From Clavelina lepadiformis (Eukaryota > Chordata > Ascidiacea > Aplousobranchia > Clavelinidae): a stretch of 64,000 bases of DNA. Each line of letters opens with the position of its first letter. Within the stretch, counting starts at the first letter, position 1. This document shows positions 33,755-48,700 of this stretch, in pieces. Location: positions 5,394,001-5,458,000 of the forward strand of contig NC_135240.1 in NCBI RefSeq assembly GCF_947623445.1, read 5' to 3'. The translations under genes and the position numbers were made by a program. The notes under the pieces were generated by a model that was not told the origin of the DNA, searched no databases, and worked only from the letters and a program-made list of their open reading frames with translations.

Positions 33755-36700
33755 TTACAGGAGTAATCCGTCGATTTCCGCAACCACTTCATCCGCGTCA
33801 AGCTCTTCCCGGATCGTGCTCAATTTATCGAGCGATGCTCCGTCTTCTTGGTGAACCGGAGCTTGGTTTTCTTCGAGAAGGCGCTGGTTGTCTCCAGCAT
33901 CCATCGGATGTCCGTATCCGTGTCCTGGCTGCTGCGGATGTTGATGCTGGAGCATCTGACGCTCGAGTCTCTGCTTGTAATCCCCGGGCTCTGAGTCGGC
34001 CGGACTCAGGATAAGATTCGTGGCGGAAAAGTCCTGTTCGAATTGCTGGTCACTTCCGTATCCTTGTTGGTCCCCATAATGGGTCGGAGCGGGCTGTCCA
34101 CCGTATCCCTGATAGGAGGGGTAATAGGGTTGCATTTGATCTTGGGGGTAATGCTGGGTCGGGTATCCCTGGGGGTAGGATGGGTGATTTCCGCTGCTGG
34201 CGCTGGACAAATTACTGTGGGCTTCATCGGGGCCGACCCCGTTCATGTCATAGCCCCCTCCTTGGAGGTTGACGTACGCTTTACCCCGGGGCTGACCATT
34301 GTAGGGAGTGGGTGAAGCAGCGTTAAACGGAACGGGGGATTGGCTGTAAGCAGGAGGGGCCAATTGACCCTGACTCGAGTAACCGGGGTGCCGGTACCCA
34401 GCAGTAGTTGATGGTTGCCGGCTTACATTGGATGAGGCGACCTGGGAATGCGCGGGACTGCCCGTGTCCGAGTTGACGTCATCACGGAAAGTGCTGAATT
34501 TTCCTCGTTGTTGCTGCCCCGAGGGGTCAAACTTGCTCCCGGGGTCGTAGTAGTAGGGGGTGTTGCTTGGGGCGCTCGTGTACCTGCGGGTGCAAGGACG
34601 GTTGGTTATTGAGCGATACGTGTCATGTTTATCCGCTTAAAGCTGACGCAGCTACTACGGGTACAACGGTGCGTATCAACAATTAACGCTGCGTGCTTAC
34701 TTACCGGTAGTGCGGCGGCAAAGAGGCGTACTTAGACACGACACAAAACGTCGCAAGTCTAAGTGCGCCACCACGGAAAGCGTGAAACACACAGAGGCAA
34801 TTCGCTTAAAAGTTTTCGACTTAGCAACAGATTATTATGAATTAATGTAGTAGGTCGTAGCTTACCGCATATTGTGATAGTCTGGCCCGTCAACCTGCTG
34901 TTGGTGATGGTAGGAATTCGGACTCAGAGCGCGCTTTGGGTACCTCAACGAGTCGCTCTCATAATCTAGCAAATAAAAACATCTTGATAAGAATTTCGAG
35001 ACTTTACCAACGAAACAATAGTTATAGAACAAGATGTTGGCTTGTTATTAGGTTTTACTTTCATTGACCGCAGTTTTAAGGTTTACAGTGCGGGTCACGG
35101 TGTATACAGTTCATAGAATAAATTTCATTATGACGTCGCTGTTAGTCACCTTCTGGAGTTTTGAATGACGTCATTCGCGATGGAGGACGCTGAAGCGAAT
35201 CGGGCATCCAGCAGTTATCGCCGTGACCGTACAATCTGCAATCGTTTGTGCATTTTGATGTAAACACCATGCCATTGCCGTGAGGATGGCGCGCCATCTG
35301 GCGGTTCTCTTCATCTGTTTAATTGAAACAAAAGTTTCGGTTAAATTAGAATCTAAACACTAAAGTTTTTCTTAATTATAGTTAATCGGACAAAAGTTTA
35401 AAAACATTGATTCAACGTTTTCGTTGAAACTGGCGCAAAAAAATAAGAAAAATCTGTCGATTAACAATGTGTACGGAAAGTCGTAGGGACAAAAATTCTA
35501 CCGATGACAGCTTTTATTCTGAATCGTTCTGTTAAAGGTCGCAATATGGAAGTTTTATAAACACACAAAGCATCTCCTTCATTCAATGCTGGGAACAGGT
35601 AAATAGCGACTTCTTGTGGGCAGATGCGACCTCTCTAAACACACTCTTTGTGCGCTCCAGGCTATAATTTGTACCGACTAACAAGATTTTGCCCACAAAT
35701 GATAAGCTTGAAAACATTTCTCTTGTGACGCTTCGTTAAGTCATAACGAGAAAATGTGGTATTGTTCTAGAAAAGCGGTGAATAACACTTTAAAGAATGG
35801 ATTAACACGATTTTATTTGACTTGGTAAGAAGTAGGCCAGTGTAAATATAGTTGCTGCCGCCGTGAACGTGAATGTTTGCTTTCTTAATCACCCAACATG
35901 TCAGTCACCAAATAAGACTTTGATTAACACATTTTACACTTAAGTGATCATATTTAATGCAATTTGTATGGAAGCGACTTGTCTGCTTCGGTCTGGAGTA
36001 GATATGGAAACTGTCGCTTGACTTTCCATTTCCTTTCTAGCTTCAGTAGCAGTGCTAGTTGTTATCAGCAAATTATTACCATTAAAATTTTCATGCACGT
36101 TTTAAGCGTAGTCATTCTACCCGTAACTGAACCAGTAGGTAACTGAAAAACCAGCGGAACGGCAACACAAGCAAAGAAGAATTTCTACCGGCCGGGTGAT
36201 CTTTAATACCGGATGATCTTTAATAAAGAACAAATTATAGCTTTATTATAAGTTGTACTGCAACTAAATCGTAGGTGCTTGAGATTCTTTAGACGCTTCA
36301 ATGTAACGTTTTAAATCGACGAAGAATAAAAAATTGGGAAAGCCGGTTATTACGAAATGCTTTACAATTAAAAGCCGACAAATTGCTGCTCTAGTGAATA
36401 TTTGCAGTTGCCACCTCTTAACGAACCGAACTAATTACACGGCAAAAATATACAATCATATCTTCCTGTCGACGACTTCATAGCGCAAGAAATTATTGGA
36501 CAAACTGTGGAGAAAAAGTTAACGCGCCCTATTTAGCCTCTGGTGTGTTGGAAATCACCATAATCAAGATCAATGCTTGAATCAATGAATCATGAACCAA
36601 TGCACCATGAACAAGCAATGCTTTCACATTGGCAAGTTACATACAATGCATTAACCCTGCTGTACAAGACTTCAATGCATTGCATGAATGAGCTTACCCG

Positions 36701-39700
36701 TCGTCACCTACAGGTTTAGTTGAAATGTCGCACTTATTCGAAATTGAAAAAAAATATAGAAGTTTTTAAAGACGCTGCTTCAGAAAATGTTAAAGCGTCC
36801 AAATTAGAGTTCTTAAAGTGGGATAATCCCTAACTTTGGGTTACTTTAACCCCGTTTCGGGCGTTTTAACTAAGTTTAGCTCAGTGCTCAGTGAAGCGTG
36901 GTCTAGACCCAGACAGGAACCCAAAATCTGAAGCCCAATAATTAGAAGAAAGATTTACGAGCGCTCAACAGGCAATTACCACAATTAACTAATAATGGTG
37001 GTGTCAGAGAGCATCAATATGATTCAAAATAAAATCTATTCAAGGAAATGAAACGTTCCAAGCGTGTTGATAAACCCCATCTTTACCAATACGAGCTACC
37101 ATTAATCAATTGTTTAATTAAGCACCGCACATCGAGAAATTCTATTGTTGAAATCGTCACCCATAGGTAAGGGGTGCACCATTCAAACTTGCACGGAAAT
37201 TACAGCATCACAGCACAAATAAACTTGGAGGTTATAAAATCGTCGAAGGGGCAGTAAAGCATTTAACAAAAGCAAGAAGTCCCCGGGCCAATTGAAAGCT
37301 CTATCCTCGATCTAATCTGCTTGCTTAAATTTGCACAAGACGCCAAGCTCGGGCAAGATTAAGCCAAAGCAAGCTTACGAACGACTCAGTAATTTTGCCA
37401 ACTCAATTCTCGCTGAGCAACTTGACTAACACAGATCCTTCATTGTGTAAAGGCAAGCTTGTAGGGTCGTAAGATTTTACGGCCGATTAATAAGGCAGAG
37501 ACATGGACAAAGCACAACATGATCGCTGAGTATCTGTCAAGCTTTAAAACAACACTTCTGACGGCGACAAGCGATTAGATCATCACTTTGGTGCCATGAC
37601 TGCACATTTGTAGACGTTCGATGGTATAACCCACACGACTTAATTGGGGTCAAACCGAGAAAAAACTTGGGTACTGGGCTACTGGGGGCTATTTGGATAA
37701 AGTCGGCCGCTAAACGGAATGCAAGAGGTGTTTTATAGGCCACGAGTTATTTATCTATATCTCAAGTATGGAGACTTGACGCGGGTTCAAGAAGCTCTGA
37801 AGGTGCTTAAGTTTGGATGACAGTACTTGAACGCAGCGCACAATGCACTAGCAGACAAATCAACTGCAGCGCACAACAACCTTGTGCAAACCCATGTTGT
37901 TTACCTTTTGGTTTATTTGCAATGCTGCAGGCGTTTTAACGCATCGTTGCCCTCAGGTTGAAAGCGGCTTAAATCATCAAAGCTTTGAATTGCTGCTTGT
38001 CGGTTGTTTACAAAATAAAAAAGGTTCAACGCAATCTGTCAAAGCCTCGGTGAAAAGCTGATTCGTTAATTTTCCATCAAAGCACCATAATCAGTGAAGC
38101 GTGAACACTCATCTTGCAACTACAGAGGATCGTTAAGAAATTATAAGCCACTTGAAGCGCGCAAGAGACAACTAATGAGCATGGATACGCCTTAATTAGA
38201 AGCATAGAGCACTAACAGCTTAGGTACGTGTTTGGTGATTAGTAAATTGGTATGTCGCTTATGTTGTCGCACGGACATTTGTGCAAACAGTAGTAGAAGT
38301 TACAGACGGTTTTATTTGCATGCGATTACGACATAAAAAATTCCACTTCGGCAAATGTATTTCTTGTGATTCACGTCCATTGTTATGTAATCAAACGCAA
38401 GAATGAATTCGGCGGCCTTTCTCCCACCAAAAAACGCATGACGTTTTTTCTATGAACTTACACGATTATCGTAAATTTCCCGACAAATATCGTCACATTC
38501 TTGAATCACTGAATCGTGAAGTTTGATTCATCACAATTACAAAGTTAGTAACTGTAATAACGCCCTCCCTGCCAGGAATAGTTAACGCACGTAGGATCGC
38601 AAATACAAGAACACAGACAACCGTAAACAATGTCGAGGGGTGTAAGAATAAAATAAAAAAAACACATCCCGGTTTCCTATATAACCCGTACAAGGGTTAA
38701 CGTATGCTGCCCACGCTAATACACCGTGTCAATGACTGACCGGCCCGTTTATGGTTAATTAAGAATGATTATGACTGACCTAAAGGGGGACAAGAAGCGT
38801 AGAAGGCCTTGTACACGATAAAGCACAAATACTTTAACAACATCCCGCCAACGTAAGCTTTTTAATGAAACAAATGGTTAAACGCGACACAGATGGATGA
38901 ATATGAGGCAAATATGATATTTTCATGTCTTTCTAAGGCCAATAATAATTAATTGATGGAAAAATGAATTGTACACAATGTCGGTGTGGAAAGGTCATAT
39001 CGTAAAACTATCGCGTTTCGACGCGATCAGGCTAGACGAAGGCTAATAATTTCACGGACCATGCGTGATGAATTGCGCACAAAGATCTAGAATTTCAACC
39101 AAGAAACCAGCGTTTTAGTAACCAAGTTTCCCTTTTCATCACAATGGACGCATTGACACAAGCATTATTTTGTAATAAACACGCGACTGACGTAGAGTGT
39201 ATGAAACAATGGTTGCGAGTTCACTGCAAACCTGAAACAATTCCGAACAAAGGAAATCCAAACACACCGGTAGGATGGACCCTCTGTGTGGCGGAAATAG
39301 CAGTGAGTGAGTTTGTTGAAACAACTGGCCCCAATGCTTCACCCAGACCCAAATCTTGGCTCAGTGACATTACTTTGACGCTTTTAAGTTCGCTCGCACG
39401 AGCAGGTGTAAGATATCCATCGACCAGACAACACATTCGCGTGACCTCGCGTACTCCTGCAGTGCAAGGAGCAAATCCAAAGAGGCAATTTGCAAAAAGC
39501 ACAGATTTTTATCCGCTTTCAAATGCCACCTTCGGAGTCTTCTCGAAGACCCACTTCACGCTTCAATGCATCGGAATATTTCTTTGACACGCACGTTTAA
39601 ACCACGTGACTTGATACATGAACGTCATGATATGTCGATTATTATTCCCGCCGGAATATTGATTAAGATTGACATAAGACATCACAAACAAACAGATAAA

Positions 39701-42700
39701 GCAGGAAAAACAATAAAAGCGGACGAGAAAATTGATTAAAAAGGCAATTATAGTCCAGCTGCGTCTTACAGTAATAAGAGGCGCGCGGCATTTAATCTGA
39801 TGAATATCCCAATTGTTGCCAAATAATGGAATAGGAAACGAAGATTGTGTTTTGCTCGATACGATTTAATTTTAAGAGGTTTTTGTTGCAGTTTGGCACA
39901 ATCCGTTCATTTCGCGCATGAATGAATCCATTGTGTGGTCAGAACAGGTTTGTTACGTCATCAAATTACATTCTAAGTTAGGTGCAGCTTAAATTACAAC
40001 GTCAAAGTGTCGCACAAAAACTCGCGTTTCGCCTAAAAACATCGTTCAATGAACGAAGATAGAATGTCGCTAAATTGGATAATTCTTTTTCATACCAAGG
40101 CGACCGTGATGTCGAAATCACTACATTAAACAGTCGCCCGGTCTAATTTGATAGAGCGCACTTAGATACGACGCCCACCTAGAAACGAACAAGTATTACC
40201 AAATCAACCACGTACTTTCTCTGCGTCAGTATGACCAGGTTAAACGGTCACTAATCGTTTACAATAACTGAACAAGTTGCGTCATAAGAGACAGAGTCGT
40301 GTTACACGGCTAGTGCTGAGACTGTGCGCGTGTTCGTTTGCTTTAAGCTTGTAGGTGCGATTATCTAAGGCGCATGATGAATCCAACACCGGGTATAAAT
40401 CGTGTTGGAAACAATTTCTCAATCCTCGCCGACACATACTATGTGTTATGTCTGGTTCATGTCGTGTGTTCTCATATTAATCCATACCATCGAGTACTGT
40501 ACTTAGCTGTCGCCAAACTAAAAGCTTTGTTTTATTATAAATGGTTTCGAAGCATGATGACGTAAGCTTTCGCATATCCATCGCTTTCAACGCTGAGATA
40601 AAACCGCAAAAACGACGTCATGGTCATAGAATACGTCCATCGGATAGTTCTTAGCGATGATTGTAATGCAAAATTTATTCGGTCGATATGAAATATTTAT
40701 AAGTCGGTTATATGCCAATGCGGTCATCTGTCTCTTGTATTGAAAAGAAACTGTAATAAAAGTTTCATCTCGTGCGGTAAGCACAAAAATATTGGCTAAA
40801 GAAGTGTAAGGGGAAGTAAAAGCACCAAAAGCAGTCAAATGACGTCATTTGGTTTCGCTACGCGAGCTCCTGTCTTCCTCTGATGCGATTTAACACCGCC
40901 TACACTTAACGCTGCTACAAGATAATTAACGCAAAACGTTTCAGAACAAAAAATCAAACGAAGCTGTTTATATGTAGCTACACACATATACACGTTGTGG
41001 CGTGACTTACCTATGTTTTCATCTTGTGGCGGCAGGTACACGTGGCTTGGCTGCATGTGGGGCTGATTGTAGGACTGGCGTTGATAGGGCTGGTTGGCGA
41101 ACTGCTGTTTGTAGGCCTGGGTGGAATGGTAGGCGTCGCTAGGCATGCTGTCCCCTGTGCCACTGTCCCTGGCGCTGGTACGGGAACCTAGGCTTTCAAC
41201 CGACCGCTGTCGCTGCATCATGTGCATGTGTTCTCCTTTCTGTTAGATACAAACGTACAGTTAGACAAGGACTCTGTAAATGTGAGAAAAGTGCGACAAT
41301 CTTACAGGAATAAACCTATCACATTTTAAATAAGGAAAATCAACTCGCAAGTCTGGTTTCTGGTTTTTCGCATTTGTGTGGGTCATCAATGTGTGCGAAT
41401 TTCACAGCCATGTTGACCATGTTGACATTTTACAAGGTCAAGACAGGGGGACAGGTAAGTTTGTTTGCTGGCTGTGGTAGAACAGGAAAAACCCATAACT
41501 CACAACGCGATAAGATTTTACGACGTTTTGGTGAGAAAATTAACGAGTTGAGAGGAAGCAAAATTTTACGAGGTCCCTTTCAGCGAAGAACTGTTCTATG
41601 GCATTTACTCCTGCTCGTGTATTGCGTAACAATGACCTGGCGTTTGTCTCGCTGAGTGGGTGTTTGAAAACGTGCAAGGAATTTTACCTCGATACCCTAA
41701 CCGCGACGTACGTCATCAATTGTACTCAAATCGGGTTATTTTCAACCAAAACAAACTCCAGTTCGAGTTCAATGAATTTAAAACGGAAGTTCTTCGATCG
41801 CTTCCAGATATCAAAGCCACGAGCCAGCAATGTCGGTCCAGCAGCAACATGCAACAGGCCCAGCAATGAACCAAAGGCAACATGCGAGTAAAAGTTGCGA
41901 TTCTCGCGCAAAACAGGACGTAATGTGATATGTTGGTGCCCGCCTCATCTCCACGAAGGTGAGGTTACACTCAGCTATCACATTAACATCAACTCTGTTT
42001 ACTGTGGACCCGAAATCACGCTGTGCTCGAAAGGCGACTAATGGTGACCAACCGATGGGTCATTTGATAAACAAAGACGCTGTCCAAAGATCTTGAAAGT
42101 TTATGCTGACCGGTAAAGGTATTGTACGAAGCCGTTGGGAAGTGAAACACGTGCTTTGACATAGAAACATGATTACACAAAATATTTCCATATTTCGGCC
42201 TGGATTGAAAACTAATCGTCCAATTTGGGCGTAACCACGTTTTCAAACGTTATTTTAACCATATAAAAGCAATGGCGCACGACAGGACAACAAACGACAT
42301 TAGTGGTGCTCAAAATAAAATGTTTAGCTAATGGGTTTTTTCTTTGCGCTTGACAAAATACGTCACGTGACAAGGTTCAAAATCTTTGTGGAAATTTGGT
42401 TAACGACAAAAATTCATTGTGATCGTAAAAAATCTTTAAATCCCGTTGGAATGGGCGAGCTCGAACAAACTAAACGTAATTTAGTAACAGCTCACATCTG
42501 ATTGGTCGCTTATATTTACCAACCAGCGGAAATAGGAAAGTCCACAAATCATTTTATCACTGCAAGGCGCCCTCGCAACCATACATCGCCCGTTGGCAAA
42601 CACAACCAGACTAAACTAAAGCGAATAACAGCAAAGCTGTGTTTAACCAACCGTGTAATGTATGTGCATAGTGCGGACGCGTATGTGCGATTACTAAGCG

Positions 42701-45700
42701 TGTGAGTTATTGGGTAACACGCCGTAGTGTTAACAGTCGAAATCAAAAATCGAACTCCTCAAAAGAGTTGGAAATAAACCCGGGGCCAAGCTAGTACTTG
42801 ACAAGAATGAAAATGTCTGTTTCAATCCCACCAGAAAAAGTTTTTTCTCGAAACGTTACCCTGCGACAACTACTCGAAACACGTATTGGAAGGAAATTTA
42901 AAAAAACAGTCGTCAAATTGTACAGCATCAAAACAATAAAAGTGTTCGATTCACGCATAATAAAGGGATCGGTCACGTGACTTCAAGTTGAAGTAGATTG
43001 CCTCATGGGAGCCATTAGTCTTCTAAAAGATGTGGATTACAAGCAAATTGGCCATCATCAGGTCGTCCCAGTATGATCTCACAATGCTATTTGTGACGCA
43101 AGTCTTTCACCTACCAGCTGTATAACGTACATTGAGCTTTGTGGTGAAATATGTACGGTTATTAAGTTATCGGATATCAACGATATTGAAAAATAGTGAA
43201 ATGCGTCCAAAGATATATTGCCAATGCCAAAGGAGAGCAATAAAACGCACGAACGGCGAGACGGTCGCGTGGCAGCAAATGTTTCCGCTTCGTTAAACAC
43301 GTCACAAACCCTGCCTCCGTTGGAGAATTGAGAATTTTCAGCGTCCAAAACTCGATTTCAAATCGACGCTAAATTCGCGATTCGACATCAACGCATCGAT
43401 TTAACGCCACTGAGAGACAGGAGCGAATAAAAGCGGCCCAACTTTTTACCTCCCGCCGCTCCTCGTAATGAGCAGCCACTGGGAGTTGAACCGAGCTCGT
43501 TCGACGAAGCTGCCACAATAATCTTGGGATTTATGAGTCAAAACGAAAAGTTGGAGAGTAACGCGGCTCGACAAGTGAAATGGCTTTTAAGTTTCCAACG
43601 AACCACGACCAGTCAAGGGACGTTCGTAATTCCAACAATTTACGCATTACCCGAATACATTAAGGAAACAGCCTCATATCAGCCGGTCCACATCACACAC
43701 CACATTAGCCCTAATAGAAGCCCTGGGCATTTCGCACTCAGGTAACCGTACATTTTCATGACGTTTTTGATTACGTAAGAGGATATAACTCACAAATGAC
43801 TCCCTGTGGTATAATTTCAATATTGTCAGGACAATTATAAGATGTTTATTCTATCTCATAAGACGTCACTATTGGAAAATAAAGAATTTGGATATGAAAA
43901 TGCAGAAAAAAATTTATATTAAATTTTAAATTAAATTCGCTGTGTTATTGGACTCCATGGTTAAGTTGACACGCAAACAACTTGAGGTATTCACAAGGCC
44001 GGATTCTCACATACGACCAACCGCACCCGGAATTAATCTCGTTATAAAGAGATTATCATGTTTCCAATTTAAACAAATCACATTTCAGTCTTACAGTGAG
44101 CGACAATTCACAAAACCTGTCGCCGCTGGCAATCGACCTTAAATATTTAGCAATAATTTGATGCAAACGACAACGATAAAAATAAGACAACGGCCATGAA
44201 GTGCATTAGATCCACAGACAACACGGTACAAAGCTGAAAATACTTGTTTGAGCTAAAGTCACCCTCGGAAGGTTGTTTAATAAAACACTGGACGCATTTA
44301 TAAATTTCAAGACGCACACACGCAAATACACACACACAATGCTGCCAGCAACACACAAACAGCGAACAACCCGCCGACCCCTGTCCAGGAAATATCATAC
44401 GCCGGAAACGCTTCAAACATCTTTTGCTCAAAATGCGAGCGACCTTTGAAAAGAAGTTTGACATAGATCCTAAAACTGTGTTCATCAGCGTCAAAGTGCA
44501 ACACTATTTCCTGCATTCCCACGGCCCGCTATGAAATATTGTATTTGCCAGCTATTAGGTCACATACAGAAACCTGCATGGATGCAAGCTTGATGCTATC
44601 AGCGAAAATCAATCAAAAATTATCCGGAAAAGAGTCGACTACAACAACTGCTAAGTACAGGCAATGCTAGTTATCAGCGGTATAAGGCACAACTCAACAA
44701 ACAGACGTTAGCACCCAGCTCTTCTATTTAAACACTTTCTTTCTAACCCCCCTTTATGCAATACTGATTACTGTCGTCATCATTGACAACTCTTTCTTGA
44801 TTAATTTCCACGTCATGTCGATTCTACAAACACGACATCACAGATTCATTTTTGGTCCTATTTCCACCTTGACGTTATCACTTGGGTGAAATAAATTCCA
44901 AAACAGTTAAAGCTTAAAATCATCATAAACCTTCAATGCAATGTTTTTATAGCATTTAAGGCTTTGTAAAAGTATTTTTTAGGTCAAAAAAGTTCAAACG
45001 TTAAATGTTAAGTCGAATTTGGGAAAATTGAGGCAACAACCTAACTTTTGTGTCAAAATTGTAGCAAAGAACAGCAGTTATAGGCCGCTTATTTTTGAAT
45101 GGTGGTTAGTCGCCGGAAGGATCAAGTGTTCAATTAAATCAAGATTGTTTGCGCAAAGGAAACTTCATTGATAATAAAACAGTTCTAATTTGATCTTTGA
45201 CAAACAAATTCATTTTTCTTGCACAAACAAATGTACGTTTTCAAAACAGCAAATCATACTAAAATTTTATGCGATTTACGACGTCTTTAGTGAACTGTAA
45301 GAAATTGGCCCTCGCAATGCCAGAAATCATCACGTCACAAAATAATAACGACAAGATATACTCCATATTAGATTTTCCGAGATTTTGACAGCCAATCGTA
45401 AGCCGATAGGTCATAAAAAATTGGTCCGACAAATACCGAGAATCAATACTGATGCACATTCCAATATTTTTATTACGAAAGTGATAGTGACGTAGGTTTG
45501 AGCCTGTAATGCCAGTTTTACGGCGACCATTAACGGCTTTCGCTATGAGACGCGAAATAAAGCTTCACATCCACATACCCAACGTGGAAAAGATGAATGT
45601 AATCGAGGATTTACTGCGGTCTTTGATGCCGTTGAACTACGGAAATCAACATTAACAGTTCATTAGTAGCTAAACATGTCAAACAAATCATTTCCTTGGA

Positions 45701-48700
45701 CCTTAGATGACTCGCATGGACTGAAAGTGACGAAGGAACAAGCCAGTTGTGACCGAATAATGCGTCGCGTTTAACGACCCTGCTACTTGCCCTAGAACCA
45801 CTTTCCTTTTAAGTTTAGTAAATAACGTTTAGCTCGTTATTACCACCAATAGTTGGTGATTGTCGGCATAGCCTGGATTTAATCGCAAAGTGTCCGTAAT
45901 ATAACTTCATCCGTGACAAATTGTTTATTTCTCTGTGCTCTGGTTTTCCAGGACAGGTGCGGTTGTTAAGTTTTTTCCGTTATAGCCTGGAGCTATCACT
46001 TAACTACCGCATATACTAACAGGCAATTAGTTAAGCTTTAAATAGGAGCTGGTCCACTGTTATTAGTAAAATATCAACATCCTTTATCAATTAAAGCAAA
46101 CTCTCTTTGGGTTGGGACTTATCATTAGGTGAGATTTGTTGGAGTTTGTATCCTAGTAAAAAGAATTTTATTTCCGTCTTTTTTCATCGATTCCTGGCAT
46201 TGGAGTTTTTAGAAATATTTTTTTATCGATTCAGTTATTTTGGTCTTCCTTTAAAACTCATTCACAATCGCGCTGCTTATTGTTGAAACTTTGAGTAAAA
46301 CCTCAGCAATAAAATGCATTAGTGACAAATGTATAAAGTTATTTCGATCCAAATCGATTTCCAAAAACACACAGACATAAAAAATTTCAGGCAATATACT
46401 TTATCGCGAACTGAGGAAACATAACCGAGGATGAAACCGCATCTAAGTACATTGTAAAAAGCATGTAGTCGATTGAAATGCTGGAGCTGTTTATCAAACT
46501 CGTCATGGTTTATTTATGAACGGTTGCCGGTATTCTGTGTTGATCGAAGTCCTTTGTTTTACAAGTACAAATTCTCATTGCTTTACATGGAGTCGAATTG
46601 ATCATGAATTATGCATTCAGCTGAATGATGGGTTTTAGTTTGGCAGCAGCTCGTCTTTATTAAGCTGTGATCGCGCTTAGCCCGGCTGAGTCGATACATT
46701 TGTGATCAAGAGTTAACTGATACTTAAATGACAAAACCATCCAATTAACCGGTAAAAATTCTTCAATGTAAGCTCGCGAGGAAAACGTCAACGAAAAACA
46801 TTGAATAGAACACATAGCGATCTACACGACAACGAAGCATACCATATGCAAGTCATGATGTCACCGCATAAACGCTGCTTACGAGCGAAAAGGTTTTCCC
46901 GAGGGTCAGCAAATATTCGACGTACTGAGCTGGCTAATCTGCCGCCAGGATGATCGAAAGAGGTTGTTTGAAAACCTACGTTCGATTTTCCGCTTAACCG
47001 CCCGTGAAAAACGCTGTGTAGGATGCAACAACACAACTCGGTCTGCGTTCTTACACCGTGACGTGTCTGGTAACTTACTCTAGCGAGCTTGATGCCAAAA
47101 AGTTTACTACGAACTCGGTAAAAAGAAGTAAATTTACTTTATTCACCGTTAAAACTAAAAAACATCTTCATCGCTATATTTACCAGCCGCATTTTTCCAT
47201 GCATCAGTAAATTAAGTGAATTAGGTGACACCTTTGCTTAATACTGACATTTCACGGGAGACTTTAAAGACTGTGAGGTGTTAAAATCTGGGAGAAAAAT
47301 AGACAGCAGAGTTTGCCAGAGCAGCCCTGACCCATTAAAATCGGTGTGAATTTTATCACCATCGTTCGACAACTTCAACGTTCCAAAATGTCTTGTATGC
47401 TTGGGTTTGTAGGGAGGTCACCGAAACATAAAACAACAGGCGTAAAAAATGCAGGAGGTGAGGGAGAAACGTTCTACAACTAACGAAGAAGTTTAGTGAA
47501 ACCACGACATACTGCAACCATTATGACATGCATTCCACAACTTGCTACAATAGCGCGATGGCGCCTGCTGTATAACAGTTGGATATTGTCAACAACCAAA
47601 TATCGTAAAAGCACAAAACACTGCAAGTAAATCATGCTTACAATCGACAGATCCGAAATTAAACTTTACGAAAAAAGTAATAAGGATGGCGAAGTGTGGC
47701 AATAAAGTCGTTTCGGTCGTTGTAGAGAGCGAAGCGGCGCTGAGACAGAATATTTGCCTTACAAGAGATTAAGGACAGGCGGGAATATTTACGTCAGAAT
47801 CTGCGGCAGGAGCTTTAATCCTCAGAGTATCACTGACGAGCATAAAGACTACAAAAGAAAAATCGCCGACGTTCGTTTTTAATGGAATAAAGCTCGTTTG
47901 AAAAGCGATTTAAATGAGACAATGCTGTAAACATATGTCAGCGTAAGTACGCTTATGGAAGCTGGTACAATGTAACTGCTCTAATACCAAAAAATCGATT
48001 GTAAAAAAAAGTCGGTGAATTTTGAAAAAATGATAGCAAGATTGTAAAACCAACAAATCTTTCGCAACAAAACCGGAAAAGTTAATCCCAAAGCGGATAA
48101 ACTGAGGTGAAGGGATCGTCGCAAAAACTGTTTTGTCACTTACGTGTGAGCTCTCTCAAGCAATTGTTAAAAATTACTTTAAGTCGCAGTGGACCCGCTT
48201 CAACTTCTGGGAGACAAACCCCGTGGTGCCCGACAGGGGTCACACCAATGTTGCCCTGGAAAATCTCTCCCAACGGGGCAGCAGGGGTTGCTCAGTATAC
48301 TGGCGATCTAAATGTGGCGTCAATGAGCATTGTGGCAGAAACGTCGCGTGCGTGGCAGACACCATATCGGCGTAGGTGACATGCGAATTGTACCGGTGTA
48401 AACTGCCACCGTTGTGTGGCGTGGCGTCGGAGGGCGCGAAGGTGTAACGTTGACTCACCTGCCCCATCTGGGCGTTCCACTCCGAGTAAAATGAGGAGCG
48501 ACTGTCAACGGTCCCGTTGTTTGGAATGCGATGATGCATAGACGGAGATCCTGGGAAGATTTCTTTGATTAAGAAAAACGCTGCGAAAATTTAACCCAAA
48601 CGAATACAATAAAGCGAGCTTAAACTATCTGACTTGTCCTATTAACACATCTCAACAGTATCTCGACTTGCCTTTTTGGCCTCGTTTCACTATGGGCGAG

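Noticed and set aside
44307..44522. 71-codon minus-strand ORF with a Cys/Val-rich possible membrane segment
   Set aside because: The hydrophobic end comes from translation of a CA-rich simple repeat; no other support.
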